A stretch of 64,000 nt of DNA, taken from NCBI RefSeq assembly GCF_000250985.1, contig NW_013524648.1, forward strand, positions 1 to 64,000, given 5' to 3'. Source of the DNA: Nematocida parisii ERTm1. Its lineage: Eukaryota; Microsporidia. The notes beneath the pieces are model-generated. The model did no database searches, was not told the origin of the DNA, and was given only the letters and a program-made list of their open reading frames with translations. A program made the translations under genes and the position numbers. This document shows positions 28,075 to 38,224 of this stretch, piece after piece (position 1 is the stretch's first letter; each line of letters starts with the position of its first letter).

Positions 28075-28893
28075 TTATAACCAAGCAAGAAAAATATTAA
28101 AGTGTGCACAATTTTCCTAAGTAATTGGAAGGCGCACTAAGATATACCCAGCAATCTTTAGCAAATTCTCAGATAGAACCAGCAACTAGATTGCAGAAAT
28201 CTTTAAAAATAGAACATTATGTGCTTATTTATAGATAATTATGCAATAAAATAGAAAGTATTATTAAAACAAGGCATGTATAGGCAGAGCATAAAACCAG
28301 CGAATACTATATGTAAGGCATAACTAATATTTTAATAAATAGTGCATAGTTCACACTATACAAATAAGTAAAAAGCGTGGTAAATCTTTATAGAAGTCAG
28401 ATGGCCCTAAAAACAACATATATACAGAATAAATATATCGGCTTCAATATAGGTGTTATCATAACTTAATAAATGAGTATTCGTACATAGTTATTGCTCT
28501 ATATTAGTCTTAGTATATGCATCTATGCATCTGTATATTCATACAACTAGCCGTGCTTATGTTTTAAATATCATGTAAATGGATGTATATTTAAGATTAT
28601 TGCATGCTGTCTTAAGTTATTTCAGGTTATTCACACTATTTCAGGCGTTCTAAGTTATTTCTTCAAATCCACAGTAATTCTCTTGCATCTCTTTGTTTCT
28701 TCATTAATTTATTACAATTAGCATAAATTAAATCTAAAAATATCAGATACAGTGGTGCCCTTCTTCTGGGCTTAGCAGATGCCATGTAATGTGTATTTAG
28801 AGTGGGTGTGCCAAGTGTAAGTGCCAGGGGTCTCTTTTTGTTCTACTTTGTGTTGGGTGCATGATAGTTAAATTTGTTTTGTTTTTTTAAAGT
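28075..28893. other. AT-rich spacer with palindromic element
   Basis: No gene recognised. It contains palindromic element copy d (28317-28349) and a T-rich leader before RPN2. The stretch GTTATTTCAGGTTATTCACACTATTTCAGG near 28615-28645 shows short local TTATTTCAGG repeats. Confidence 0.55.
28317..28349. repeat. Dispersed palindromic element, copy d
   Basis: Starts GGCATAACTAATATTTTAAT and ends AGTGCATAG, followed by TTCACACTATA as in copy e (TTCACATTATG). It lies 243 bp upstream of the SEC1-like start and 545 bp upstream of RPN2. No secreted-family gene is adjacent. Confidence 0.45.
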
Positions 28894-31530
28894 ATGGAAG
28901 CAATTGCGCTTGTACCGACTATAGAGGCACTTTTACTGCAGAACTGCAAGGAAAAGAAGAAACAGGCAATTGATTTGATAATCAAGAATGTAGGGCTAGT
29001 TGGATTCCTATTGAAGGGCGCACTTCAGCATATTCAGCCAGAGTCTGACCCAGAACAGAAGGAACTCCTTCACCTCATCTCATCCATGATATATTTCTAC
29101 ACGCAGCAGTATGATGAGTGTGTGCACCACATGATTCATTCTGGGAATGAGTGGTTTAAAGCCTCGGAGAATCACTGCGAGACTCTTTCTTTGTACTTCC
29201 AAGAATCCAAAAACAGAATAATTAGGAAATACATTAAAACACAGGGAGCCCACGGGGAAGAAATGGAAGCATTTATGGAGACTCTTCTGTCTCAGAAGAA
29301 TGAAGATGGACACGATGTATTTTCATTACTGGGACTGCACATAACCACAAAGAACATAGAGGGGATTGATCTTTTCATAAAAGAAAACATGCAAATTCTC
29401 TGCAATGATGTGCAAATGAAATTCTTAGTTGAAGAGGCCAAGCAAGCGCGAATTTACTCAAAAATATTCCCTGTGATAGAAGAGATTTGGAGTACTGGAA
29501 AAAATAAGAGCTATTCTTTGTTCTTCTACAGATACCTTTTGGATGCATATTTATTCAGAAAGGATGAAAAGGAACTGAAAGACTTCTTAAAGTATCTGGC
29601 AGAGGAAAGGACCGAGGTTGCATTGTGCATGGCTTTCTTGGTGCATGACAAAGCGCCTGGTATGTCCCAGAGCATTTCAGAGGACATACAGCATGCCTCA
29701 GTTCATAAGCTGCTGACCGGCCAGTTCCAGTCTACCACCTATCAGAAGTTCTTGTCGGAAAAGAACCAGGCAAACTTTGCTCTGCTTGCAGAGCTGTCAA
29801 AGTCACAGAGCTCAAAGCTTTCTATGAACCATATGTCTCTGAGTTTCTGCAACGGGATAATGAACTGTAAAACAGCAAATGATACCTATCTAAGAAAAAA
29901 TCTAGAGTGGATGCGGCAGGCAAAGAACTGGTCTAAGTTTGTTGTGGCATCATCCTTTGGTATGATTCACACCGACAGCGAAGATCCTTTTGAGATGCTG
30001 CGGCATTATCTTCCAATGGCATCAATAAAGAGCTCAGAAAAGGACGACCCAGAGAGTGGAGGTGCGTTATTTGCTCTTGGGCTTATTTCAGTCAACTCTC
30101 CATCAATTGCAGATAGCTTCTTGAGCACTTTCTTTGATACGGAAATGGAGAGCAGAAGAAATCACATCCTGCACGGCGTCTGCCTGGGCCTTGGTCTTAC
30201 GCGCCTGGGCACTGGAGATGAAGACTCAATCAACAGGTTCAAGAGTGTTTTGTACTCAGACACAGTGACCACATCAGAGGCAGCGGCATACGCAATTGGG
30301 CTGGTGAGCGCTGGAATATTTAACTTAGAGCTGATAAAAGAGCTTCTGACATACGCAAGAGATACAGAGCATGAAAAGATCTCCAGGGCAGTCGGTGTAA
30401 GTGTAGCCCTGCAGCTAATCACTGCAGCCTCCTCTGGCACAGCTCCTATCTCTGAGATGCAGAGCCTGTTAGATGAAATCGTTGCAGACTCAAATGCAAT
30501 CATTAGATACACAGGCGCGCTTGCTCTTGGTGCAGCATATGTTGGCACTGGGAATCTTACTGTTGTTGGAAAGCTCCTCTCTATGGTCAGCACAGACTCA
30601 TCTGATGATGTTAAGAGAATTGCTGTGTTCAGCATTGGTCTAATCCTTACAACCAAGTCAGAAACATGCAAGGACAAGGACAGTCTCCTAGGAAGCGATC
30701 CTGTTCTCTTTAAAGTGCTTGAGCCTCTTGCACAGAGCCACTCTTCATACGTTAGGTCCGGAGTAGCGCTTACCCTGGGAATGTTCTTGGCCGGCACTGG
30801 GAACAAGAAGGTTCTTGATGTTTTAGAAGTGCTTATGTACGATAGCACCACCTATGTTAGACAAAACGCAAGCATTGGAGCCGGGCTAGTACTTATGCAG
30901 GTGAATGCAAGAGATGATCCATTTTATAAAAGAATTGTTAAGCATATGCACAGCATGACAAAAAGAAAGAGTGAAAGCGGAGCCGCGCGGTTTGGTGCTC
31001 TTCTTGGCCGCTCTTTACTTGATGCATGCGGAAAGAATGGGTTCATGAGTATCTTTGGAATGTCAGGCGACCTTTCTATAAAAAGCGTGTGCGGTGCCAT
31101 CCTGTTCTCGCAGTACTGGCACTGGTATCCTCTAGTTCCTTTCATTTCTCTGTGCATGCGCCCAACTCTTTTACTTGCGGTCGACACAGACTTAAATCTT
31201 GTGAATGACTTTTCTGTGGAGATAGAAGGCCCCCAAAAGGAGCATTTAATTACAAATGTATCAGTGGCTGAGAGTAAGAAGCCAGGGAAGAAGTTCAAAC
31301 TGCTCTCTCTTTCCGGGGAGGCGCAAGAAGAAGAAGAACAAGAAGAACAGCCATCAGAGGTGGATGAAATAGAAGAAAAGTCTCACATTGTAAAAAACTT
31401 TGAAAGATTCACGCCAGCACAGCAAAGAAACTCTTCTTTAGCAGGTCTGCCTTCTATTATTTTTCTGCCGAAAAATAAGCCATCCCATGAGTCCAGCCAG
31501 ATTCAAGAGTCCGCAGAAATAGAAGAATAA
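28894..31530 (+). CDS. RPN2: 26S proteasome regulatory subunit RPN2
   Basis: 878 residues, somewhat shorter than the usual ~950-1000. The N-terminal half is helical. Residues ~390-660 hold proteasome/cyclosome repeats with G-L-x-x-A-G/GT patterns (GVCLGLGLTRLGTGDE, AAAYAIGLVSAG, YTGALALGAAYVGTGN, SGVALTLGMFLAGTGNKKV), forming the toroid of the 19S base. The C-terminal region (HWYPLVPFISLCMRPTLL) is the RPN2-specific block that precedes the Rpn13-binding tail. An acidic stretch (EEEEQEEQPSEVDEIEE) and a short tail follow. RPN2 is preferred over RPN1 because of HWYPL and the tail. DOHH follows 30 bp downstream on the same strand. Confidence 0.92.
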   Translation: MEAIALVPTIEALLLQNCKEKKKQAIDLIIKNVGLVGFLLKGALQHIQPESDPEQKELLHLISSMIYFYTQQYDECVHHMIHSGNEWFKASENHCETLSLYFQESKNRIIRKYIKTQGAHGEEMEAFMETLLSQKNEDGHDVFSLLGLHITTKNIEGIDLFIKENMQILCNDVQMKFLVEEAKQARIYSKIFPVIEEIWSTGKNKSYSLFFYRYLLDAYLFRKDEKELKDFLKYLAEERTEVALCMAFLVHDKAPGMSQSISEDIQHASVHKLLTGQFQSTTYQKFLSEKNQANFALLAELSKSQSSKLSMNHMSLSFCNGIMNCKTANDTYLRKNLEWMRQAKNWSKFVVASSFGMIHTDSEDPFEMLRHYLPMASIKSSEKDDPESGGALFALGLISVNSPSIADSFLSTFFDTEMESRRNHILHGVCLGLGLTRLGTGDEDSINRFKSVLYSDTVTTSEAAAYAIGLVSAGIFNLELIKELLTYARDTEHEKISRAVGVSVALQLITAASSGTAPISEMQSLLDEIVADSNAIIRYTGALALGAAYVGTGNLTVVGKLLSMVSTDSSDDVKRIAVFSIGLILTTKSETCKDKDSLLGSDPVLFKVLEPLAQSHSSYVRSGVALTLGMFLAGTGNKKVLDVLEVLMYDSTTYVRQNASIGAGLVLMQVNARDDPFYKRIVKHMHSMTKRKSESGAARFGALLGRSLLDACGKNGFMSIFGMSGDLSIKSVCGAILFSQYWHWYPLVPFISLCMRPTLLLAVDTDLNLVNDFSVEIEGPQKEHLITNVSVAESKKPGKKFKLLSLSGEAQEEEEQEEQPSEVDEIEEKSHIVKNFERFTPAQQRNSSLAGLPSIIFLPKNKPSHESSQIQESAEIEE

Positions 31531-31560
31531 ACTGTTTTCGCTAATTATTTTTTTTCAAAA

Positions 31561-32457
31561 ATGAGCACAGCCGCAGAGAATGCAGTTAAGAAATTTTCAA
31601 ATATTTTACAGAATGAAGAAGAGCCGCTAAAGCTCAGATTTAGAGCACTTTTTGCACTCCGAAACATATGCACAGATGAGTCTGTATTTGGCATTGCAGA
31701 AGCATTCACCACTTCTTCTGTCCTTTTAAAGCACGAGCTGGCGTATGTCTTGGGCCAGATGCAGAACAGAACAGCCCTCCCGATTCTTGAGCGAGTGCTT
31801 GTAGATGGCACAGAAGATGAGATTGTGCGCCATGAAGCAGCAGAAGCAATAGCAACCTTTGGAGACATCTCATATGAACCTCTTTTAAGAAAATATGCAG
31901 ACATTGCTATCTCAAACAGCAGGGCAGTTTCAGAAACATGCCAGATAGGCGCAGAGCTGATAAAAAACGGCGGGTCCAAAAAGTCTGAATTTGGATCTCT
32001 TGATCCAGCACTTTCTGCTAAGGACCAGTCTATTGAATCTCTAAAGAAGACATATCTTGATGAAAGCAAGCCGCTGTATGAAAGATACACTGCTATGTTT
32101 GGTCTAAGAGATATTGGAACTGAAGAAGCAGTTGAAGTACTCGCAGAAGGATTTAACAACAAGAATAGATCTGACTTGTTTGAGCATGAAGTAGCCTTTG
32201 TGTTTGGGCAGATGTCCCACCCCGCCTCAGCTAAGCATCTAGCCAGAGTTCTTGCAGACGAATCACGGCATGAAATGGTTCGACACGAGTGTGCTGAAGC
32301 ACTGGGAACCATTAATACAAAAGAGGCAGAGAGCGCACTCCTTGCACTCAAAGATATTCCCAACAGAATTATCAGAGAAAGTGTGGAGATAGGCCTAGAT
32401 ATACATGAATACCATTTTACAGACCCTGCGCTTGAATACATAGTAGAGTCCTTTTAA
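31561..32457 (+). CDS. LIA1: Deoxyhypusine hydroxylase (DOHH)
   Basis: 298 residues, typical length. It completes hypusine formation on eIF5A by hydroxylating deoxyhypusine with a di-iron centre. Two tandem halves of HEAT-like repeats each carry two His-Glu iron-ligand pairs: KHELAYVLGQMQ (HE ~58), RHEAAEAIATFG (~91), EHEVAFVFGQM (~209) and RHECAEALGTI (~242). All four HE pairs are present, so it should be active. It lies 30 bp downstream of RPN2 on the same strand. Confidence 0.95.
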   Translation: MSTAAENAVKKFSNILQNEEEPLKLRFRALFALRNICTDESVFGIAEAFTTSSVLLKHELAYVLGQMQNRTALPILERVLVDGTEDEIVRHEAAEAIATFGDISYEPLLRKYADIAISNSRAVSETCQIGAELIKNGGSKKSEFGSLDPALSAKDQSIESLKKTYLDESKPLYERYTAMFGLRDIGTEEAVEVLAEGFNNKNRSDLFEHEVAFVFGQMSHPASAKHLARVLADESRHEMVRHECAEALGTINTKEAESALLALKDIPNRIIRESVEIGLDIHEYHFTDPALEYIVESF

Positions 32458-32833
32458 GACTCTAAATAACCACTACTGCTTTAATAGCAATACAGGACAA
32501 TGCAATAGTTTAGTATTAGAAATATATCCAAACAGACAAGTTAGAAAAACATTTAGCCAAGCACTTCTTCAATTTTGGCGTATTAATTATCTAACAGTCT
32601 ATAATTCTCCATGACCCAAATGATAATAAACCGATTTGCCTGTTCACTTTATACAGTTATAGAATTCTTTAAACTATATTGACTACTTGCTGGCCTGTGC
32701 CATGTAAGTTCTAATTGCTCTAAAAATACTTAGATGTAATCTAAAATTAATCAAAAACCGTCAATCATTACTATGTATAAGATAAATATTTAAATTTGAA
32801 TCAATCTAGGAATATACTCCGACAACTTATGCT
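32458..32833. other. AT-rich spacer
   Basis: Between convergent genes. No gene, RNA or repeat element is recognised. Confidence 0.6.
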
Positions 32834-33922
32834 TTATTCTGCCTTATAATCAATGAACGCTTTTGTTTTCTTGTGAACTGCACACCCAACAAGACTACCT
32901 GCCACAATCAATGGGCAAATATACAATAAAGCAGGCTGTCCTGCCTTAAAAATAAACACAATTGCGAAAGTAACAATTAGCGCTAGAATATATCCAACAA
33001 ATCCAAATGTGAACACAAGCGGTGCACTGAATTTATGGGCAAAATCGCGCGCAAGAGACAAAAACAGGCCTGGAATCACAATGTCCCCTAGACCTATCAT
33101 ACTTGCTCCTTTTCTAGTAAATGGGTATACTATTTTTATAGGAATGTCTAACCCCTTAGCCACACCGATCATAACAGGCGTAAAGAACACCCAAAATATA
33201 TCATAAAGGAAAAGAAGAGAAAGAAGCACAAGAACCGTCTTTGTTGAGTCTGGCTTTATCTCCCGAATTCCCATAATAGCAAATGCACTTGCAAGAATAT
33301 TTGAAGAGTTGATACTCTTAGTTTTGAAGTACCATGCATTAATTAGGCAGGAAACTGCAAACATACCAGCAAACTGCGGCTTTCTGAACTCATTCAAATA
33401 TACATTGGCGCATTCCTTTATCTCTACTATAGAATCATAAACTTCATTTTTGAAACCTGTCCATGTACCAGAAATTGCGGCTTGTGCTGGCTGAGTGGTC
33501 TCAACCGCATCTTCTTTGCCGGCTGAGCTGGTGCTTGCTCCTTCATTTACTGGTTTCTCGGCTGTTTCTTTTTGATTCTTACCCGTGGCCTCCTTTTCTG
33601 GCACGTCCTTATTTACCTTCTCTTCTTTTACCTTTTCCTGCTGCACTGGGCGGAACTGGTGATATATTACCTTCTGTATTTTATACACCGTGAATGTTCC
33701 GGTTACTGTAAAGAGTGCCCTAAACAGCGTATTTATAATACTCTTTGGCAGATAGCGAAGAGCAAAGAAAAGACTTAGCAGAACAAATGATCCAATCACC
33801 GGAAATAGTTTTGCGTCATCCATTGACATACTTTCCTTCTGTATAGAGTGTGTTTGGGTGTTTAGCGTACCAATCCACACAAGGATAGAAGAGACAGAAA
33901 CAAGAAATACTCCACTTAGCAT
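32834..33922 (-). CDS. Signal peptide peptidase (presenilin-type aspartyl protease)
   Basis: 362 residues. It is a multi-pass ER membrane protease that cleaves type II transmembrane stubs such as remnant signal peptides. The catalytic motifs are intact: LLFLYDIFWVFF (YD, Asp241), GLGDIVIPG (GxGD, Asp280) and the QPALLYICP PAL motif (330-332). N-terminal TM helices (MLSGVFLVSVSSILVW, VIGSFVLLSLFFALRYL) are followed by a charged, Lys/Glu/Thr-rich insert at ~95-155 before the catalytic half, longer than in most homologs. The start ATG at 33922 begins directly with a hydrophobic helix. Confidence 0.93.
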   Translation of the reverse strand: MLSGVFLVSVSSILVWIGTLNTQTHSIQKESMSMDDAKLFPVIGSFVLLSLFFALRYLPKSIINTLFRALFTVTGTFTVYKIQKVIYHQFRPVQQEKVKEEKVNKDVPEKEATGKNQKETAEKPVNEGASTSSAGKEDAVETTQPAQAAISGTWTGFKNEVYDSIVEIKECANVYLNEFRKPQFAGMFAVSCLINAWYFKTKSINSSNILASAFAIMGIREIKPDSTKTVLVLLSLLFLYDIFWVFFTPVMIGVAKGLDIPIKIVYPFTRKGASMIGLGDIVIPGLFLSLARDFAHKFSAPLVFTFGFVGYILALIVTFAIVFIFKAGQPALLYICPLIVAGSLVGCAVHKKTKAFIDYKAE

Positions 33923-34455
33923 TATAAAAAATTAAAAACAGAATGTAATTAATAGAAGAGTATTAAATTAAAGAAGCTAAATAGATAAAAATTAAGAAGG
34001 ATTATTACCAACAAATCAGCTGTTGCGCGGTCAGAACTGTAAATTAGCTCTGTATAAATATAGCCAAAAATATTCCTGAAAATAGATACAAACCAAAATA
34101 ATAGTGCAGTTAATATAGCATATGGTTAATAGGTATTAAATATGCAGAATATACTTCGAAATTGACGCAGCCACATTTTCTAGTTATTTAAGAAATAAAT
34201 TGGATTAAATTATAAAATAGTCAGAATATAAATATAAGCACAATGCGTTAATAGATTTTGTAATGTGATAATAGTAAGCTTTAATCTTTATTGAAAATTA
34301 GCACAGAATATAACTTAGAAATTTCTAGGTTTTATATTTCTTGAAATAGCCATTTATATATCTGCACTGTATGCACTTCATGCATAATGTTTTATTCTTG
34401 TAGTTCGGGTTAATTCTTTCTATTAGTGCTGATACTGCCTATTTACGCTATGTGC
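33923..34455. other. AT-rich spacer
   Basis: No gene recognised. One GTTCGGGTTAATTC near 34403 matches the recurrent spacer motif. Confidence 0.55.
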
Positions 34456-35370
34456 TCATTTGTTTCTTATGATGCGCTTAAGGCTTTTATTAAGAAGATT
34501 ATCTTCTTCCAAGACTTTCTTCAGCCGCAGCGCATTCTTCCTGCTTAGTTTGCTTATGAATCGAACAATGGGCTTGGTGTTATTCTGCTTTAGCTCGTCA
34601 ATTATACTGCATATTTCTGGTACATCCTTTGACTGGCCGTACTGCTTTATTCTATTCTGATAGTAGTTATCCTTTTGGAACTGCTTCATTGAGTCAAGAA
34701 GACATGGCGTCTGTATACCCTCTGCGTTGTATCGGTGGATTGACCTGTTGCTTTTGCTTAGTACACTTGGTGAAATTTCTTTTAGGTTCCCTTCTATGTT
34801 GTGTATCTGCGATGCAATTAGTTCTCTGTGATCTCTGTCTGGCGTATCTATCTCCTTTAATTTTTGAAGCGCCTTCTTCCTGTCCGGCAGATACGCAAAG
34901 GAAAGATTGTACAGTACCTCTGCCTGTATATTGATGCTTTCATTCTTTAGCATTTTCAGAATCTCCTCTACTTCTGGCCCATCACACTTTAATTTATTCT
35001 CAACGCACGCCATTGCCACGTTCCCTGCATAGTTTACTAAAATAGGCCCCTTCAGCTTTAGCTTCTTTAGCTCCTCCAGCGCCTCTGAGTGTCTGTCTAG
35101 CTTATATAATATCTGCGATCTTAATGTGGTCCAGTCTGCTCCTTTTTTCTTCCCCGCTGTGTGTAGCGCCGCCTTGTATCTTCCTAGCTTATAGTAGCAG
35201 TACCCCTTCTCAAATGTATTATTCTGGCAGGTTTTTAGTGCTTCGTTATATCTATCTAGCTTTATCAGCGCTATAGTCTTTTGCTCTTCTGTAGCCTTTT
35301 GGTGTGCTAATATTTCGCTGTATCTATTTTCGGTTATAAGTACTGAGATGTCCTCGCAATTTGCATCCAT
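34456..35370 (-). CDS. TPR protein, probable SRP72
   Basis: 304 residues, much shorter than the ~600 of yeast or human SRP72. Tandem TPR-like helix pairs are visible (ALIKLDRYNEALKTCQN, KGYCYYKLGRYKAALHTAG, RSQILYKLDRHSEALEELKKL), then ILVNYAGNVAMACVENK and EVLYNLSFAYLPDRKKALQKLKEID. The segment SPSVLSKSNRSIHRYNAEGI resembles the L.KK...I..N.A block found after the TPRs of SRP72. SRP72 is the scaffold that binds SRP68 and SRP RNA in co-translational targeting. The call is inferred from this layout; another TPR protein is possible. Confidence 0.5.
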   Translation of the reverse strand: MDANCEDISVLITENRYSEILAHQKATEEQKTIALIKLDRYNEALKTCQNNTFEKGYCYYKLGRYKAALHTAGKKKGADWTTLRSQILYKLDRHSEALEELKKLKLKGPILVNYAGNVAMACVENKLKCDGPEVEEILKMLKNESINIQAEVLYNLSFAYLPDRKKALQKLKEIDTPDRDHRELIASQIHNIEGNLKEISPSVLSKSNRSIHRYNAEGIQTPCLLDSMKQFQKDNYYQNRIKQYGQSKDVPEICSIIDELKQNNTKPIVRFISKLSRKNALRLKKVLEEDNLLNKSLKRIIRNK

Positions 35371-35913
35371 TTACAATTAAGAATAAAAATTATTGTGTAT
35401 TTAATTCTCATAAGAAACAGAAATAGCCAGAAAACCAGATGCATACAAAAAATAATTCAATATAATCCAAAATACAAAATGCAGTAAAAAGAAAAATATA
35501 CCAGGTCCAGACTTTGTTCTAGCACATACTTTGCTTAGCAAGCATCTAGCTCCGTTATTAGAAAAAGAAACATGGCTTGATGAAATCCGAAATAATTAAA
35601 TATAATTCAATAATCCGAAATACACATATACCGGAAATTAATACACAGAGCCGCATTACAAAAATACAATTATGCAGTTTAGCAGTGAGCCAAGTATGCC
35701 TGAGATGATCAGAAAAACGCTTCATTCGCCTAACACACTAAAATGCATAAATGCATAAATATTATGCTTTTTCTCCTGGCTATTTCCTAAAATGTTAATA
35801 CCCACATGATATGCCTACATGGTATTTTGTTTGCATCTTATTATGCAAGAATATTTAAAATTAACTGTTTCAAATAGTTTATTGTACTATCCCTACCTTT
35901 CTTAATATTTTGG
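35371..35913. other. AT-rich spacer
   Basis: No gene recognised. It contains repeated TAATTCAATATAATCC-type stretches and CGAAATAATTAAATATAATTC near 35590, plus TGCATAAATGCATAAATATT near 35750. Confidence 0.55.
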
Positions 35914-36486
35914 TTAGAGTGTCTTACAGGCGGGTCCTCTGTCTTTTTTCTTTTTCGATCTGTTTAGAAGAATGTTCATTGCTTCGTCAAAAACAGTATC
36001 CACATTCTCCCCAGTGGCAGCAGAGCACTCAATATAACACTTTGCTGATACGCTATTTGCTAATTTCTTTGCCATGCTCTCTGATATAAGGTCTTCGCTT
36101 TCTGTTTTCCTTAAGTCTGCCTTTAGGCCCACAAGCATTCTTGGCGTGTCCTTGCAGAAGTGGTCTACCTCCTCCTTCCAGCGGCCCTCTATGTTCTTAA
36201 AGGACTCAGGCCGGTTCAACGCAAAGCATATAAGCACTAGCTGCGTGTCTATATAGCACAGCTTTCTAATACGGTCAAAGTCGTCTTGCCCTGCTGTATC
36301 CCAGAGGTTGAGCGTGTACGTGTTTCCTGTCACTCTGTCTAGGTAGGGCACTTCTTTGTTTTCAAACACAGTTATGTTGTGCTCCTTCTCAAACCTATTC
36401 TCTGTGTATTTAATTAGAAGACAGGTCTTTCCACAGCCGCCATCTCCCACTACGATTATCTTCTTTGATGCCTCTCCTTCCCCCAT
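35914..36486 (-). CDS. Rho-family small GTPase
   Basis: 190 residues, full length. G1 is GDGGCGKT (14-21), switch I has ITVFENK with the conserved Thr, G3 is DTAGQDDFD (63-71), the G4 region is LVGLKADLR (Rho usually CKxDLR or TKxDLR) and G5 is ECSA. The Rho signature WKEEVDHFC is present in the insert region. The C-terminus CKTL is a CAAX box; Leu at the last position predicts geranylgeranylation, after a polybasic SKKKKDR. It regulates actin and cell polarity. The G4 Leu-Lys-Ala-Asp is slightly unusual but keeps Lys and Asp for guanine binding. The MKT1 gene diverges 37 bp away. Confidence 0.93.
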   Translation of the reverse strand: MGEGEASKKIIVVGDGGCGKTCLLIKYTENRFEKEHNITVFENKEVPYLDRVTGNTYTLNLWDTAGQDDFDRIRKLCYIDTQLVLICFALNRPESFKNIEGRWKEEVDHFCKDTPRMLVGLKADLRKTESEDLISESMAKKLANSVSAKCYIECSAATGENVDTVFDEAMNILLNRSKKKKDRGPACKTL

Positions 36487-36523
36487 ATAATTTACTAGTA
36501 ATCAAATTCATTAATTTTAAATT

Positions 36524-38224
36524 ATGCCAATTCGAAACTTTGAGAGAGAGCTTAACAACCGGCACCTCATTAAGAAATACGGTCTGTCAATCCTTAAGAA
36601 TGCCACAATAGGAATTGACGGAGCTTGGTTTGTGAGGAAGTATACCCCAATAAATAAGACAAAAAGCATTCTAATGGACGGTTTTTGCGCTGAGGTTATA
36701 TCTTCTGTGCAGAGTCTGGTGGAGTCAATGGACCAAATAGGATGCAGAATAGTGTGGATATGGAATGGAATATCGCCCAAACTAAAGGCTAGAAAAGCCC
36801 CAGAGAAAAGAAGAATGGAGTCTGTGCAGAATGGCTGGAAATATTATAGAGACAATGAGCTTGAGTTGGCTGCAAAATCATGGAATGTGGCTTTTGACTA
36901 TGAAGAAGTAAAGAATGCGATTAATCCCATTCTATCGCAGGGAAAGGTAGAAATAGTAAATGCACCATACTTGGCTGCAGCACAGGGTGCTTATATGGAA
37001 AAGCGGGCATACATCTCAATGTTTTTCGGATCTACTGACTATTTCCTGTTCTCTGGCGCGGAAGAGTTAATTATTGATTTTGAATTTACTCCTACCAATG
37101 AAAACAAGAAAGTGACTGGCATCCAGCACGCGACGCTTTCCAGCGCCTGTGAGGAGTATTGCATCACACGAGAGTGTGCTTGTGATATATTCCTTCTTCT
37201 TGGGTGCGAGTATTGCCCAACCATCCCGATCCACAGCCTAGTATTTAAATTTTCTACAATAATTAAAAGCTACAAGCTAGTATCTGTTCCTGAAAAACTT
37301 CTTAAAATGAAGGAATCTGCTACTGGAGAAAAAGAAGACACTATTAAAACATTTGTCGAAACATACTTTGAGGCTAGAAAGTCAATTAAGCACCACCCCG
37401 TTCTAAATGAGAAAGGTGAGCTTGTGCTTCTATCTGAAGTAGATGTACCAAATGATTTAAACACTATATTTGGAAAAAGAATAGCCGACGCATTTTATTC
37501 TCTCTTTTTCCGAAGGATTATCTCCTTAGAGTATATCACAGGACTGGTCATGGGAGGGGTTGATGTTATATGCAGCCCTGCTATTTTTGAGGCCATCCAT
37601 CCATTGATAGCCTCACTTTACAGAGCCACCCCGCTCTTCCCCTCTGGATTAATGCCTTTGCCTTCCACCAGCACAGATATAAACACAGAGTGCAAGTTAA
37701 GCTCTTCTGAAGAGACCTTTGAAAAAGCAACTGCTCCGATTGATGAGCTGCTAAACTACTCTTTGAAGCAATCATCTGATCTGCCACTGGCCCTGCAGTG
37801 GCTAATTATTCTGCTTGACCGAGCAGACAGCTCCATGCTTGATAAAGTGTTTCTCTTTAATTCAGTTCATTTAGAGATAGAAAACTCTGATGAAATAGAC
37901 TGGGAGGTGTTTGAGTGCGGAGAAAGTTTTAAGTTTGCTTTGTCAACTGTCAAAAACAAGCTAAAATTAGATAAGCCAGAAAGAGCAATAGACTCTGTCA
38001 GTATAAACTATGCCAATGGATGGAGAATGGAGGAAATCCTTGTTCTATGCAGAAAAAAGAAGATAAATATGCTCTCTCCAGATCAGATTGGCTTAATAGA
38101 GAAAAATCTCGATTATATTACAAAGCTACAAAAATTCTTCTCTGATAATGTTAACTCAGCCCGACACAAAAGAGAGCTGGATATTTTAGTAAAGTGCATA
38201 AAAGGTGAGCCGTGCCCAATATAA
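36524..38224 (+). CDS. MKT1: MKT1-like XPG-fold post-transcriptional regulator
   Basis: 566 residues. The N-terminal XPG/FEN1-like half starts MPIRNFERELNNRHLI and has IGIDGAWFVRKYT and VWIWNGISPKLKARK. The second half of the fold contains CITRECACDIFLLLGCEYCPTIP. The acidic metal ligands of true nucleases are only partly kept, as in MKT1 proteins, which are thought to be catalytically dead. The C-terminal ~250 residues match the MKT1-specific helical domain by position and by LPLALQWLIILLDRAD. Yeast Mkt1 works with Pbp1 on polysome-associated mRNAs. Start ATG is 37 bp from the divergent RHO start. Confidence 0.75.
   Translation: MPIRNFERELNNRHLIKKYGLSILKNATIGIDGAWFVRKYTPINKTKSILMDGFCAEVISSVQSLVESMDQIGCRIVWIWNGISPKLKARKAPEKRRMESVQNGWKYYRDNELELAAKSWNVAFDYEEVKNAINPILSQGKVEIVNAPYLAAAQGAYMEKRAYISMFFGSTDYFLFSGAEELIIDFEFTPTNENKKVTGIQHATLSSACEEYCITRECACDIFLLLGCEYCPTIPIHSLVFKFSTIIKSYKLVSVPEKLLKMKESATGEKEDTIKTFVETYFEARKSIKHHPVLNEKGELVLLSEVDVPNDLNTIFGKRIADAFYSLFFRRIISLEYITGLVMGGVDVICSPAIFEAIHPLIASLYRATPLFPSGLMPLPSTSTDINTECKLSSSEETFEKATAPIDELLNYSLKQSSDLPLALQWLIILLDRADSSMLDKVFLFNSVHLEIENSDEIDWEVFECGESFKFALSTVKNKLKLDKPERAIDSVSINYANGWRMEEILVLCRKKKINMLSPDQIGLIEKNLDYITKLQKFFSDNVNSARHKRELDILVKCIKGEPCPI

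Noticed and set aside
31545-32441. 298-residue minus-strand frame
   Set aside because: Exact antisense shadow of DOHH, whose iron-ligand motifs prove the sense strand.
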